Assembly (NCBI RefSeq): GCF_000024345.1
Contig: NC_013729.1
Span: 7,378,001 to 7,442,000 of the forward strand
Direction of reading: 5' to 3'
Source: Kribbella flavida DSM 17836
GTDB lineage: Bacteria; Actinomycetota; Actinomycetes; Propionibacteriales; Kribbellaceae
Length of the DNA stretch: 64,000 bases
In this document: positions 50,089 to 59,367 of the stretch, piece after piece
Position numbering within the stretch: position 1 is the first letter of the stretch
Layout of the letters: the number at the start of each line of letters is the position of its first letter
Made by a program: the position numbers and the translations under genes
The notes under the pieces: model-generated
The model's database searches: none
What the model was told of the DNA's origin: nothing
Seen by the model: only the letters and a program-made list of their open reading frames with translations

Positions 50089-51836
50089 TTCTTCGGAAGC
50101 ACCCAGATCGGGTTCGTGTAGAACCACAGGTCCACCCACGGGTCCGCGTCGCCGACCACGTCGAGCTGGGGGCCCGCGGGGTCGATCGCCGCGCCGAGGT
50201 AGCCGGGCTGGCTGCGGTTGCCGTCGGTGCCGCGGACGCGGACGTAGAACGGCTCTTCCGCGCGGCCCAGCGGCAGCACCAGCTCGAAGGTGCCGCGCTT
50301 GCCCGAGGTGTCCCACTGCCGGACCACCTTGGTGTCCGGTGCGGTGAACGAGTCCTTGTTGCTGACGGCACCCGTCACCGCGCCGCGGATCGCGTCCACC
50401 CGGTTCAGCTTCGGTACGAAGTTCGCCCAGTTGGGCATCGTCTGGGTGGTGATCCGGACGACCAGCTCGACCGGCCGGCCGCGCCGGACCAGCAGCGCGC
50501 CGCCGAGCGGTTCGCCGTACCGCTGGCCGACCTCGCGGACCTCGACCTCGACGCCCTTCGCGAGCATGCCGTGGTCGACCCACATCCGGCCGGCCCGCAG
50601 GCCCTCCATCACCGAGACGTAGTCGCGGCGGTCGGCGCCGACGTGCGTGCGGCTGTAGTAGCCGGGCCAGAAGTCGCCCGCGGTGCGGTTCACGGTGGTG
50701 CCGTGGACCGGGTCCATGTAGCGGCCGTCGCGGTCGAACTGCGCCTGGTTGGAGCCGTCAGGGCGGCGGGAGGTCTCGTTCCAGTTGACGTGGCTGTCGG
50801 AGTTCGCGCTGATCCACCACGGCTTGCCCTCGGCGAGCAGGCTGTCCCACAGGCCGCCGACCGTCGAGGTCATCCAGTCGAAGCCGCCCCAGGTGCGGTA
50901 CGACTCCAGCGGGTAGCCGGGGAAGGAGTTCGCGCCGGGAGCGTTGCCGTAGAAGCCACGGGCCGAACCCGGGCCGATCGTGCTCGGCAGGCCGGCGGCC
51001 TGGTGGCCCGGCGCACCCTCGAAGCCGACGGCGATCCGCGGGTCGGCGTCGCGCCAGTTCCGGATCTCGTGCGGGCTGTCGATGCCGTTGCGGGCCGGGT
51101 GGTTGGCGAGGAACAGCGCGTCCTGCACCCGGCGGCGGTCGACCTGCTGGCCCAGCCACTGGATGCCGGCGACGGCGAGCGCCTCGTTGGCCGGGCTGTT
51201 GCCGCTGGCCCCCTTCACCGAGCCGTCGTAGCTGTTCTCGAACTGTTTGAGCACCTCGACCTCACGGCTGCCCGGCGCGACGAACACCGTGCCGTGCTCG
51301 GCGGCCGGGATGTTCCACTCCAGTCCCTGGAAGATCAGCGTGTCCTTCAGCTCCGACCGGGCCGCCTTGATCTGCGGGTTGACCAGGTCGACCCCGATCC
51401 GGGCGTGGGTGGCGCCGCCGTGGTCGGTGATCACCAGCCAGTCCAGCCCGTACGCCGCGGCGTGCCGCGCCTGGTCGACCACCCGGTACATGCCGTCGGA
51501 GCTGAACTGGGTGTGGATGTGGTGGTCACCGGCCAGCCACACGTTCGGGCGCTTGCCCTGCCGGAAGATCCAGCCCGGCACGTTCTTCGGCGCTGCCGCG
51601 GCCGCGGCCTGCGCGCCGGTGACGGCGAGCGCGGCGGTGCCACCGAGGATCCCGGCCGACCGCAGCAGACTGCGCCGGCTCACCTCCGACGGCGACAGCT
51701 CCCGGTCCGGGATCGACTCGTCCAGCGCGGCCAGCGTGGCCGCGTCCAGCTCGGCGTTCGGGTGGTGGTGGTCGTGATCGTGCCCGTGTCCGTGGCCGTG
51801 TCCATGCCCGTGCTCGTGACCGTGGGAGTGTCCCAT
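50085..51836 (-). CDS. Tat-exported PHP-domain phosphoesterase with His-rich N-terminus
   Basis: 583 residues. The first 27 residues contain alternating Gly-His and Asp-His repeats (MGHSHGHEHGHGHGHGH). A twin-arginine signal follows (SRRSLLRSAGILGGTAALAV, about residues 53-72). The PHP domain begins near 100 with the metal motif GDHHIHTQFSSDG and later VITDHGG and QGLEWN. PHP enzymes are multi-metal phosphoesterases. The His-rich segment lies before the Tat signal, so it would stay in the cytoplasm or be cut off, perhaps loading metal before export. Substrate unknown. Confidence 0.85.
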   Translation of the reverse strand: MGHSHGHEHGHGHGHGHGHDHDHHHPNAELDAATLAALDESIPDRELSPSEVSRRSLLRSAGILGGTAALAVTGAQAAAAAAPKNVPGWIFRQGKRPNVWLAGDHHIHTQFSSDGMYRVVDQARHAAAYGLDWLVITDHGGATHARIGVDLVNPQIKAARSELKDTLIFQGLEWNIPAAEHGTVFVAPGSREVEVLKQFENSYDGSVKGASGNSPANEALAVAGIQWLGQQVDRRRVQDALFLANHPARNGIDSPHEIRNWRDADPRIAVGFEGAPGHQAAGLPSTIGPGSARGFYGNAPGANSFPGYPLESYRTWGGFDWMTSTVGGLWDSLLAEGKPWWISANSDSHVNWNETSRRPDGSNQAQFDRDGRYMDPVHGTTVNRTAGDFWPGYYSRTHVGADRRDYVSVMEGLRAGRMWVDHGMLAKGVEVEVREVGQRYGEPLGGALLVRRGRPVELVVRITTQTMPNWANFVPKLNRVDAIRGAVTGAVSNKDSFTAPDTKVVRQWDTSGKRGTFELVLPLGRAEEPFYVRVRGTDGNRSQPGYLGAAIDPAGPQLDVVGDADPWVDLWFYTNPIWVLPKK

Positions 51837-51939
51837 CGTGCGTCCTCTCGGATGGCGGAATCCGCCGCGATCATCACCTTTCCGGGTGACCGAGGGGTGA
51901 TCTCCACATGAACCGCGGACACCGGCTCCTGCTGCCGTC

Positions 51940-53079
51940 TCAGCGCAGTGGGCGGCAGAAGGTTCGGAGGTCTTGGACGAGGGTGGTCGGGGTTTCGAGG
52001 GCGGCGAAGTGGCCGCCCTGGTCGTGCTCGGTCCAGTGGGTGAGGTGGTGGGTGCGGGCGAGGATGTGGCGCATGGCGGGGTCGGTGGGGAAGACGGCGA
52101 CGCCGGTGGGGACGGAGGAGGGTGGGGGCTCGGGCGTGGTGGAGGTGCGGTTCTCGTAGTACAGGTTGGCCGAGGTGGCGCTGGTGTTGGTGAGCCAGTA
52201 GAGGGTGACGTCGGTGAGCAGGTGGTCGAGGGCGGCGGGCTGGTCGGTGAGCGGGCGGGCCGGGTCGGTCCAGTCGTGGAACTTCTCCAGGATCCAGGCG
52301 AGCTGGCCGACGGGTGAGTCGCTCAGGGCGAAGGAGATGGTCTGCGGCTTGGTGGACTGCAGGTCCGCGTACGCCGTACCGGTGGCTCGGACGTGTTCGG
52401 CGAAGGCGAGCTTGGCCTGGTCGCGCGGGTCGAGGTGGTCGAAGTCGCCGGGCTCGGCCGCGGGAAAGGCGAGACCGCCGTTGATGTGCACGCCGAGCAC
52501 GCGATCCGGGGCGATCCGGCCGAGCAGCGGCGAGACGACCGAGCCGGTGTCGCCGCCCTGCGCGACGTACCGCTGGTAGCCGAGGCGGTCCATCAGGGTG
52601 GACCAGGCGTGAGCGATGCGCAGGTGGTCCCAGCCCGGGCGGTCGAGCGGGACGGAGAAACCGTGGCCGGGCACGGACGGAGCGACGACGTGGAACGCGT
52701 CGGCCGGGTCGCCGCCGTGGCCGCGCGGGTCGGTCAGCGGGCCGACGACCTCCAGGAACTCGGCGATCGAGCCGGGCCAGCCGTGGGTGAGGATCAGCGG
52801 GAGCGCGCCGGGCTCCGGCGAGCGGACGTGCAGGAAGTGGATCAGCTGGTCGTCGATCGTGGTGGTGAACTGTGGGAACGCGTTGAGGCGGGCCTCCCAC
52901 CGACGCCAGTCGTAGTCGTCGAGCCAGTACCGGACGACCTGCTGGAGATAGCCGACCGGCACGCCCCGGGACCAGTCGTCCGCGCCGGGAAGGACGCGGG
53001 GCCAGCGGGTGCGTTCCAGGCGGTCCCGCAGGTCGTCCAGGTCGGCCTGCGGGACGTCGAGGCGGAACTCGCCGATCAT
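51940..53079 (-). CDS. Epoxide hydrolase (EHN family)
   Basis: 379 residues. The N-terminal EHN domain (FRLDVPQADLDDLRDRLERTRWP; WSRGVPVGYLQQVVRYWLDDYDWRRWEARLNAFPQF) is followed by an alpha/beta hydrolase fold with oxyanion motif HGWPGS and nucleophile Asp in QGGDTGS. The catalytic His is probably in DQGGHFAAL near the end. Converts epoxides to diols. The ATG at 53079 has CGGGAG before it; a GTG two codons upstream is possible. The last 250 bp are strongly G-skewed. Confidence 0.9.
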   Translation of the reverse strand: MIGEFRLDVPQADLDDLRDRLERTRWPRVLPGADDWSRGVPVGYLQQVVRYWLDDYDWRRWEARLNAFPQFTTTIDDQLIHFLHVRSPEPGALPLILTHGWPGSIAEFLEVVGPLTDPRGHGGDPADAFHVVAPSVPGHGFSVPLDRPGWDHLRIAHAWSTLMDRLGYQRYVAQGGDTGSVVSPLLGRIAPDRVLGVHINGGLAFPAAEPGDFDHLDPRDQAKLAFAEHVRATGTAYADLQSTKPQTISFALSDSPVGQLAWILEKFHDWTDPARPLTDQPAALDHLLTDVTLYWLTNTSATSANLYYENRTSTTPEPPPSSVPTGVAVFPTDPAMRHILARTHHLTHWTEHDQGGHFAALETPTTLVQDLRTFCRPLR

Positions 53080-53095
53080 GCACACTCCCGAGAGG

Positions 53096-53682
53096 TCAGA
53101 GGGTGACCTCAGCCTTGCGCAGCCGACCGACAGTTCGCGTCAACGGCACGACGGCGGCCAGCAGCAGCGCGCCGCCGAGCGGCATCAAATCAAGATTGAC
53201 GCTGATCGCCACGAAGCCGAGGACCAGCAGGACCGGGGACCACAGCGGCAGCCGGCGAGCGACGACCAGCAGGATCGCAAGCGTCAGCAGACCGGCCAGG
53301 AAGAGCAGAGGGCCGACGGTGTAAGGGCGTCGTACAGGCCGAGGTCGCCGGGCCAGCGGTCGTACTCGGCGCCGATCCGGGACATCTCCGGCCGGTCCGC
53401 GGCCCGGAACCCGACGATCAGGTCGATCACGATGACCCGGACGAACGCCAGCACGCCGATCAGCCCGGCGGCCGTCGCGACGTTCGCGAGTCGGCGGGGT
53501 GAGCCGGCCAGGCGGCGGAGGTGCAGCAGCACCGCGGCGTACAGGAAGAAGGCGAGCAGGAAGAGCAGGTGCCCGACCGTCCACGCGAGGCCGGGGCCGT
53601 GCGCTCCGTCGGTCCCGTCGATCAGGCGGACGATGCCGTAGGCAATGAAAAGGGCGGGTGCGGCGAGCAGCATCTTGGTCAT
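53096..53682 (-). pseudogene. Frameshifted small membrane protein
   Basis: From the ATG at 53682 the frame codes MTKMLLAAPALFIAYGIVRL, WTVGHLLFLLAFFLYAAVLL and VIVIDLIVGFRAADRPEM, then drifts into TPSALCSSWPVC and stops near 53284. The other frame continues smoothly with YTVGPLLFLAGLLTLAILLVV and WSPVLLVLGFVAISVNLDLMPLGGALLLA to a stop at 53096. A single missing T near 53320 (GCCCTTAC for GCCCTTTAC) explains it. Intact it would be a five- or six-helix protein of unknown function. Mutation or sequencing error. Confidence 0.7.
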
Positions 53683-53746
53683 GCCACCAGCCTGCGGATC
53701 CGGCGGCCGCCGCACATCGCCGACGGGAGCCAGATCAAGACACTGC

Positions 53747-54397
53747 CTAGCTCGTGGGAGTGATCAGGCCGGTCTCGTACGCCGCGATGACCGCCTGGAC
53801 CCGGTCCCGCAGGCCGAGCTTGGTCAGCGTGTTGCTGACGTGCGTCTTCACGGTGTGCTCGCTCACCGTCAGCGCGGCGGCGATCTCCGCGTTGGACAGC
53901 CCGCGGCCGAGCAGCAGCAGGATCTCCCGCTCACGCGACGTCAGCGCGTCGAGCTCGGCGACCCGGCCGGCCCGCGGACGGTTGCGGGTGAGGTCGGCGA
54001 TCAGCCGCCGGGTCACACTCGGCGCGAGCAGGGACTCGCCGGCCGCGACCACCCGGACGGCGTGCACGAGGTCGTCGCGGCGCACGTCCTTGAGCAGGAA
54101 CCCGCTCGCTCCGGCGTACAGCGCGTCGTACACGTAGTCGTCGGAGTCGAAGGTGGTCAGCATGATCACCTTGGTCGACGTACCGGCGCAGATCGCGCGG
54201 GCGGCGGCCAGGCCGTCGGTGCGCGGCATCCGGACGTCGAGCAGCGCCACCTCGGGCCGGAGCGCGCGGACGAGCTCGACCGCCTCGGTCCCGTCGCCGG
54301 CCTCGCCGACCACCTCGATGCCGGGTTGCGCGTCGAGAATCATCGCGAAGCCGCTACGGACCAGTTCCTGGTCGTCGGCCAGCACCACCGTGATCAT
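53747..54397 (-). CDS. LuxR/NarL family response regulator
   Basis: 216 residues. The receiver domain has the phospho-accepting Asp in VALLDVRMPRTDG and Lys in GFLLKDVRRDD. The C-terminal helix-turn-helix is LTSREREILLLLGRGLSNAEIAAALTVSEHTVKTHVSNTLTKLGLRDRVQAVI. Its ATG overlaps the kinase TGA (ATGA), making a standard two-component operon. Targets unknown. Confidence 0.93.
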   Translation of the reverse strand: MITVVLADDQELVRSGFAMILDAQPGIEVVGEAGDGTEAVELVRALRPEVALLDVRMPRTDGLAAARAICAGTSTKVIMLTTFDSDDYVYDALYAGASGFLLKDVRRDDLVHAVRVVAAGESLLAPSVTRRLIADLTRNRPRAGRVAELDALTSREREILLLLGRGLSNAEIAAALTVSEHTVKTHVSNTLTKLGLRDRVQAVIAAYETGLITPTS

Positions 54398-55657
54398 CGA
54401 GCACCGTCCTGTCGCTGGTGGGGTCCGGGTACCGGCAGCGTCGCCCGGACCTCGAACCCGCCGCCGGCCCGAGGCCCCGCCGCCGCCATACCGCCGCACG
54501 CCGCGGCCCGTTCCCGGATCCCGACCAGCCCGTGACCCCCGGCGCGCGAGCCGTCCCCGGTGCCGCGCGGGCCCTGACCACCGACGCCCGAGCCGGAACC
54601 GTTCAGCTCGTCGCCGTCGCCGGCGGGTCGCCGGGTCGTTGCCACCAGCCCGTTTCCGTCGTCGGTCACGGTCAGCTCGAGCGCGGCCGGTGTCCAGTCC
54701 AGCCGTACGTCGACGTGCCGGGCGCGGGCGTGCTTCACGGTGTTGGTCAACGCCTCCTGGACGATCCGGTACACGGCGAGCTCGGTGTCGGGCGGCACCG
54801 GGCGCCGCGCTCCTGTCTCGATCAGTCTCGCCGTGCCGCGGACGAGCTCCGGCAGCTCGGCCAGCGTCGGCTGCGGCAGCCGCTGCGCCTCGTCCGCCTT
54901 GAGCACCCCGAGCAGCCGCCGCAGCTGCGCCATCGCGTCCCGCCCGGCGTCCGCGATCGCCTCGAACGACCGCTCGGCACGCTCCGGGTCGGTGCGGACC
55001 ACCACCGGCCCTGCTTCGGCCTGGACGATCATCAGGCTGACGGCGTGGGCGAGGATGTCGTGCATGTCGCGGGCGACCCGGGCGCGTTCCTCGGCGGCGG
55101 CGCGGGCGGCCTCGGCCCGACGTTCCCGCTCCAGCTGGTCGGCGCGCTCGCGCAGCATCTCAGCGTTCTCTCGCCGGGTACGCTCCAGCGAGCCGAGCAG
55201 GAACGCGGCCAGCGGCAGCAGGAAGGTGAACATGAACTCGTCGAGGTCGTTGTCCTTCAGCAGCAACGAGGCCGGTGGGAAGGTGACCAGGATGACCACC
55301 AGGACGCCGATCCGCTGCCAGCGGCGCCGGCCGAGGCTGGCGACGGTGTAGATCGCCAGCAGGCCGGCGTACTGGAGGTTCTGGCCGGGCCTGTGGTGGA
55401 GGGAGACGAAGGTGGCGGCAACGCCGACGACCACCATCACCCGCGAAGGGCGCGCGGCGTCGCCAGAGCAGCGGGACGACGGTCGCGACGTTGAGGACGA
55501 CGCCGAGCGGGGTGACCGTGCCCGGCGCCGGAGCGACGAACGGCACGGCCGACGCGATCGCCACGGCGAGCACCAGGCCGGCGTCGATCGCGCGGTCCCG
55601 CGGGCGCGGGCCGGGAACGCCGAACCGGGTGAGCGCTGCGTCCCACGAGGCGGCCAT
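54394..55657 (-). pseudogene. NarL-type sensor histidine kinase, apparently frameshifted
   Basis: The ATG at 55657 opens MAASWDAALTRFGVPG and hydrophobic stretches (AGLVLAVAIASAVPFVAP; VLNVATVVPLLWRRRAP). Near 55441 the frame shifts by one base, and the kinase continues from MVVVGVAATFVSLHHRPGQ to HisKA_3 (ARDMHDILAHAVSLMIVQAEAG) and HATPase (QEALTNTVKHARA; VTDDGNGL; GHGLVGIRERAAACGG). The downstream frame could start by itself at 55440 and give a 348-residue protein missing two membrane helices. Real decay or a sequencing error cannot be told apart here. Confidence 0.75.
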
Positions 55658-55722
55658 CCGCCCAGTCTGCCGCAGCGCCGCGTTCCTTTCCTCGCCCGGA
55701 CGACGGAGAACGGTGCCGGATC

Positions 55723-57147
55723 TCAGTCGATCGACGGAGTTGAGCGAACGGCGGCGACGGCCGCGGCGAGGGCATCGATGCCTTCGACAACGGCCTGTTC
55801 GGTGAGACCGCCGTAGCCGAAGACCAGGCCCGCGGGACCGGCGTCGACCCAGTACGGCGCGAGACCGTAGACGCCGACGCCGCGCTCGAGCGCAGCCTGC
55901 GCGACGGCCTGCTCCGACAGGTCGGGCGGCAGCCAGGTGGTCACGTGCAGACCGGCCGAGATGCCGACCGGTCGCAGGTCGGGCAGTTGCTCGGCGAGCC
56001 GGTCGACCAGCGTGTCCCGCAGCCTGCGGTAGCGCGGGCGCATCCGGCGCAGATGCCGGTCGAACTCGCCGCGGGCGACGAAGTCGGCGAAGGTCAGCTG
56101 GTCGAGCACCGACGAGCCCCGGTCGTCGACCACCTTCGCGGAGGACATCGCCTCGACCAGGTGCGCCGGCAGGATCAGCCAGCCCAGCCGCAGTCCAGGC
56201 GCCAGCGTCTTGCTCGCCGTCCCGGCGTACACGACCCGGTCCGGCGCGAGGCCCTGGATCGCACCGATCGGCTCCCGGTCGTACCGGTACTCCGCGTCGT
56301 AGTCGTCCTCGACGATCAGCGCGTCCCGCCGGCCGGCCCAGTCGACCAGCGCCGCCCGGGTCTGCGCCGACGTCACCGCCCCGGTCGGGAACTGGTGGGC
56401 GGCCGTCACCAGCACGACGTCGGCTCCGGACCGTTCCAGCGCCTCGACGTCCACCCCCGAGTCCAGCACCGGTACGCCGACCGCCTCCAGCCCGGCCGCG
56501 GCGGCCACCGCGCGGAGCTCGTCGTCGGACGGGTCCTCGACCGCCAGCCGCCGGAACCCCGACGCCGCCAGCACCTGCAGCAGCAGGCGGGAACCCTGCG
56601 CGAAGCCGTTGCTGATCAGCAGGTTCTCGGCCCGGGCGGACGTTCCGCGCACGCGGTTGAGGTAGGCGGCCAGTGCCTCGCGCAGCTCGATCGCACCCCG
56701 GCCGTCGAGATAGGCGAGCCGGTCGTGCGGGGTCTCGGTCAGCACCTTCCGGATCGACCGCAACCAGGCGGCCCGCGGGAACTGCGAGACGTCCGGACGG
56801 CTGTACCGGAAGTCGATCCGCGGCGATCCGCCCGACATCGGCTCGGTCCGCGGCACGGGCAGTTCGCGGGCCGCGGCCGGGGCGACCTGGGTGTAGCCGC
56901 CGGTCCTACTGACCAGGTAGCCCTCGGCGACGAGCTGCTGGTAGGCCTCGACGACCACGCCCCGCGACAACCCGAGGTCCGCCGCGAGCGCACGGGTCGA
57001 CGGCACAACGGCGTCCGCCGGCAGCAGGCCCTGCCGGATTCGGTCGCGGATTCCGCGCGCCACCTGCTGGTGCAACGGCACGGTGGAATCGCGCCGAAGC
57101 GGGACCAGCAACTCCCCGGCGCCCGAACTGGTCCTGGATCGGCTCAT
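55723..57147 (-). CDS. MocR/PdxR family regulator (GntR plus aminotransferase domain)
   Basis: 474 residues. An N-terminal GntR helix-turn-helix (PLHQQVARGIRDRIRQGLLPADAVVPSTRALAADLGLSRGVVVEAYQQL) joins a fold type I aminotransferase domain with PLP Lys in YAGTASKTLAPGLRLGWLI. Such regulators sense PLP or an amine adduct and usually control the divergent gene. Here that is an FAD-dependent oxidase. Region 57148-57232 contains GGTACC and GGTTAA, possible direct half-sites. Confidence 0.92.
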   Translation of the reverse strand: MSRSRTSSGAGELLVPLRRDSTVPLHQQVARGIRDRIRQGLLPADAVVPSTRALAADLGLSRGVVVEAYQQLVAEGYLVSRTGGYTQVAPAAARELPVPRTEPMSGGSPRIDFRYSRPDVSQFPRAAWLRSIRKVLTETPHDRLAYLDGRGAIELREALAAYLNRVRGTSARAENLLISNGFAQGSRLLLQVLAASGFRRLAVEDPSDDELRAVAAAAGLEAVGVPVLDSGVDVEALERSGADVVLVTAAHQFPTGAVTSAQTRAALVDWAGRRDALIVEDDYDAEYRYDREPIGAIQGLAPDRVVYAGTASKTLAPGLRLGWLILPAHLVEAMSSAKVVDDRGSSVLDQLTFADFVARGEFDRHLRRMRPRYRRLRDTLVDRLAEQLPDLRPVGISAGLHVTTWLPPDLSEQAVAQAALERGVGVYGLAPYWVDAGPAGLVFGYGGLTEQAVVEGIDALAAAVAAVRSTPSID

Positions 57148-57232
57148 GCGATTGGACCTTAACCGGGTACCGCTTCGCTGTCAGCGTGGTAGCCACCAGT
57201 CCTTCCAGCCCGTTCAGCCGAGGAGCGCCACG

Positions 57233-58549
57233 ATGACCGCCACCCAGATCCCGCCGGCCGGCCCGTCACGACCCGCCCCCGGGCTGCCGCCGCTGCTGCA
57301 CGCCGGCGACCCCGGGTACGACGAGGCCCGGACCGTGTGGAACGCGATGGTCGACCGCCGCCCGGCCGCGATCGCCCGGTGCCGCAGTACCGCCGAGGTG
57401 GCCGCCGCCGTCCGGTACGCCCGCAGCAACGCGCTGGAGATCGCGGTCCGCTGCGGCGGCCACAGCATCGCCGGTCTGGCCGTGCCGGACGGCGGCCTGA
57501 TGATCGACCTGACGCCGATGGGCGGCGTACGGGTCGATCCGGAGCAGCGGCTGGCCTGGGTGCAGGGCGGCGCGCTGCTCGGTGAACTGGACCGGGAAGC
57601 GCAGCGGTACGGGCTGGCGACCACCGCCGGCAACGTGTCGCACACCGGGGTCGGCGGGCTGACACTCGGCGGCGGCATGGGCTGGCTGGCCCGGCAGTTC
57701 GGTCTCGCGTGCGACAACGTCGTCTCGTTCGAACTGGTGACGGCCGAGGGCACCGTGGTGCGCGCGAGCGCGACGGAAAACCCGGAGCTGTTCTGGGGCC
57801 TGCGCGGCGGAGGCGGCAACTTCGGCATCGTCACGTCGTTCGAGTTCCGGCTGCACCAGGTCGGGACCCGCAGCCTGGTGGCCGAGTTCACCTACCCCGC
57901 AGCGGAAAGGCTCGCCGTACTGCGGGGCTGGCGCGACCTGAACGTCACCGCTCCCCGGCAGGCGACCTTCACCGCGGCGGTCCAGGGCGACCAGGTGAGC
58001 GTGGGCTTCGTCTGGGTCGGCGAGCCCGCGGCGGGCCGGGAGCTGCTCAGCGCCTTCCGGTCGCTGGGCGCGGTCGTCGCCGAGGACATCCGGGAGCTGT
58101 CGTACCTGGCCCTGCAGACGCGCGACGACAATCTGCAGGGCCACCGGTACCGGCGCTACTGGAAGGGTCACTACTTCAAGGCGCTGCCCGACGACGCGAT
58201 CCGCGCTCTGCTGCGCAACCCGGGCCTCGGTGCGAGCCTGCAGGCGTACGGCGGCGCGATCGCCGACGTACCCGACGAGGACACCGCCTTCAGCCAGCGG
58301 GACACGGTGTTCGAGTTCGTCACCGCGATCCGGTGGGAGGACCCCGCCGAGGACGCCGACCGAATCGCGACCGTACGCCGGTACGCCGCCGAGCTCGCTC
58401 CGTACGCCGGCGGCGCCTACCTGAACACGCTGAACGGCGAGAACGTCCAGCGGGCCTTCCCGGCGGCGAAGCTGGCGCGCCTCACCGCCCTGAAGAACGT
58501 CTGGGACCCGGCCAACGTGTTTCACCTCAACCAGAACATCCGGCCCTGA
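57233..58549 (+). CDS. FAD-dependent oxidase (berberine bridge enzyme-like)
   Basis: 438 residues; AGGAG ribosome site. The PCMH-type FAD domain has the flavin-linking His in RCGGHSIAGLAV and GNVSHTGVGGLTLGGGMGWLARQFG. The Cys used for bicovalent FAD attachment in some relatives is absent. The C-terminal BBE motif is AYLNTLNGENVQRAFPAAKLARLTALKNVWDPANVFHLNQNI. Likely an oligosaccharide or secondary-metabolite oxidase. Divergent from a MocR regulator, its likely controller. Confidence 0.92.
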   Translation: MTATQIPPAGPSRPAPGLPPLLHAGDPGYDEARTVWNAMVDRRPAAIARCRSTAEVAAAVRYARSNALEIAVRCGGHSIAGLAVPDGGLMIDLTPMGGVRVDPEQRLAWVQGGALLGELDREAQRYGLATTAGNVSHTGVGGLTLGGGMGWLARQFGLACDNVVSFELVTAEGTVVRASATENPELFWGLRGGGGNFGIVTSFEFRLHQVGTRSLVAEFTYPAAERLAVLRGWRDLNVTAPRQATFTAAVQGDQVSVGFVWVGEPAAGRELLSAFRSLGAVVAEDIRELSYLALQTRDDNLQGHRYRRYWKGHYFKALPDDAIRALLRNPGLGASLQAYGGAIADVPDEDTAFSQRDTVFEFVTAIRWEDPAEDADRIATVRRYAAELAPYAGGAYLNTLNGENVQRAFPAAKLARLTALKNVWDPANVFHLNQNIRP

Positions 58550-58585
58550 GGCGTGTTGATCACGCAGGGACGTGATCAACACGCC
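58550..58585. repeat. Inverted-repeat element, copy C (36-bp perfect hairpin)
   Basis: GGCGTGTTGATCACG (58550-58564) pairs perfectly with CGTGATCAACACGCC (58571-58585) around six bases. The arms match the ends of copy B (GGGCGTGTTGATC). It fills the gap between convergent genes: the FAD oxidase TGA ends one base before it, and the VOC gene's TAG is made with the next C-T-A at 58586. It may act as a terminator. Confidence 0.8.
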
Positions 58586-59002
58586 CTACGACACGTCGGC
58601 CGTCGTCTGCTGGTTCGCGTAGTACTCGGGCTTCATCTGGATCAGTTGCACGTAGTTGCCGTCGGGGTCGCGCAGGGTGGCGAAGTGGCCGACGCCGCGG
58701 TCCTCGGGCTCGACCAGCCAGTCGACGGACAGCGTGCGTAGGTGGGCGGCGGCCGCCTGGATGTCGTCGACGGCGAAGTTGACGATGAACCGGCCGGGCT
58801 CGGGCGCCCGGGCGGCGACGTCGTCGCGGTACTCGATCACCAGGCCGAAGCCGCCGAGGTCGAGATTGCCGTAGCCGTCGACGCGGGCGTGGAAGGCGTC
58901 GCGGTACCAGGTCTTCAGCCGGTCGGGGTCGGTGCTGCCGAGCAGCATGCTGTTCAGAACGGGGCGGGCCATCGGGGGCTGCTGCGAGAGGAAATCAGTC
59001 AT
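58586..59002 (-). CDS. VOC family protein
   Basis: 138 residues, one glyoxalase-like domain (VLNSMLLGSTDPDRLKTWYRDAFHARV, RFIVNFAVDDIQAAAAHLRTL, GHFATLRDPDGNYVQLIQMKPEYYA). The ligands for a divalent metal seem present but I did not map them all. Its ATG is 135 bp from the next gene's stop. The TAG stop is formed at the edge of inverted-repeat element C. Confidence 0.88.
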   Translation of the reverse strand: MTDFLSQQPPMARPVLNSMLLGSTDPDRLKTWYRDAFHARVDGYGNLDLGGFGLVIEYRDDVAARAPEPGRFIVNFAVDDIQAAAAHLRTLSVDWLVEPEDRGVGHFATLRDPDGNYVQLIQMKPEYYANQQTTADVS

Positions 59003-59108
59003 GTCCGCGACGTCGGAGCCGGTGGCAGGGATTCGACATGGCTCGGGCCGGGCGGCAGACGCGGGGCCGAGCGCCCGCGCTCGCCTGCCGCCGACCGATG
59101 GTCACTGG

Positions 59109-59134
59109 CCGGGCACCTCCGCGGAGGTGCCCGG
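59109..59134. terminator. 26-bp perfect palindrome, likely terminator
   Basis: CCGGGCACCTCCG and its exact complement fill 59109-59134, two bases beyond the stop of the minus-strand 76-residue gene. It can only fold as a hairpin with a few central bases unpaired. The rest of 59003-59136 holds nothing I can identify. Confidence 0.65.
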
Positions 59135-59136
59135 GA

Positions 59137-59367
59137 TCAGCGGGGTGCTACGTCCCACATGCGCTCGCCGGGCAGGGGGTCGGGGAGCCGGTCGACCGCA
59201 GGCATCGGGTCGTTGGTGACCCGCAGTCCGGCGAAGCGACGGCTCATGGCGTGGGCGTACCGCTCGGCCAACGCCGGCTCGGCGTTGTAGTCGGCGATCA
59301 CGTGCTCACCGAACCAGACTCGGACGCGTCGGCGCTCGGACGTCTGGGTCGCGGTGGCGGTTGTCAC
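59137..59367 (-). CDS. Small hypothetical protein
   Basis: 76 residues from a GTG with AGGAGG five bases before it. RVRVWFGEHVIADYNAEPALAERYAHAMSRRFAGLRVTNDPM is hydrophilic with no signal or membrane segment. I do not recognise a family. The strong ribosome site and following palindrome support a real gene. Confidence 0.65.
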   Translation of the reverse strand: MTTATATQTSERRRVRVWFGEHVIADYNAEPALAERYAHAMSRRFAGLRVTNDPMPAVDRLPDPLPGERMWDVAPR

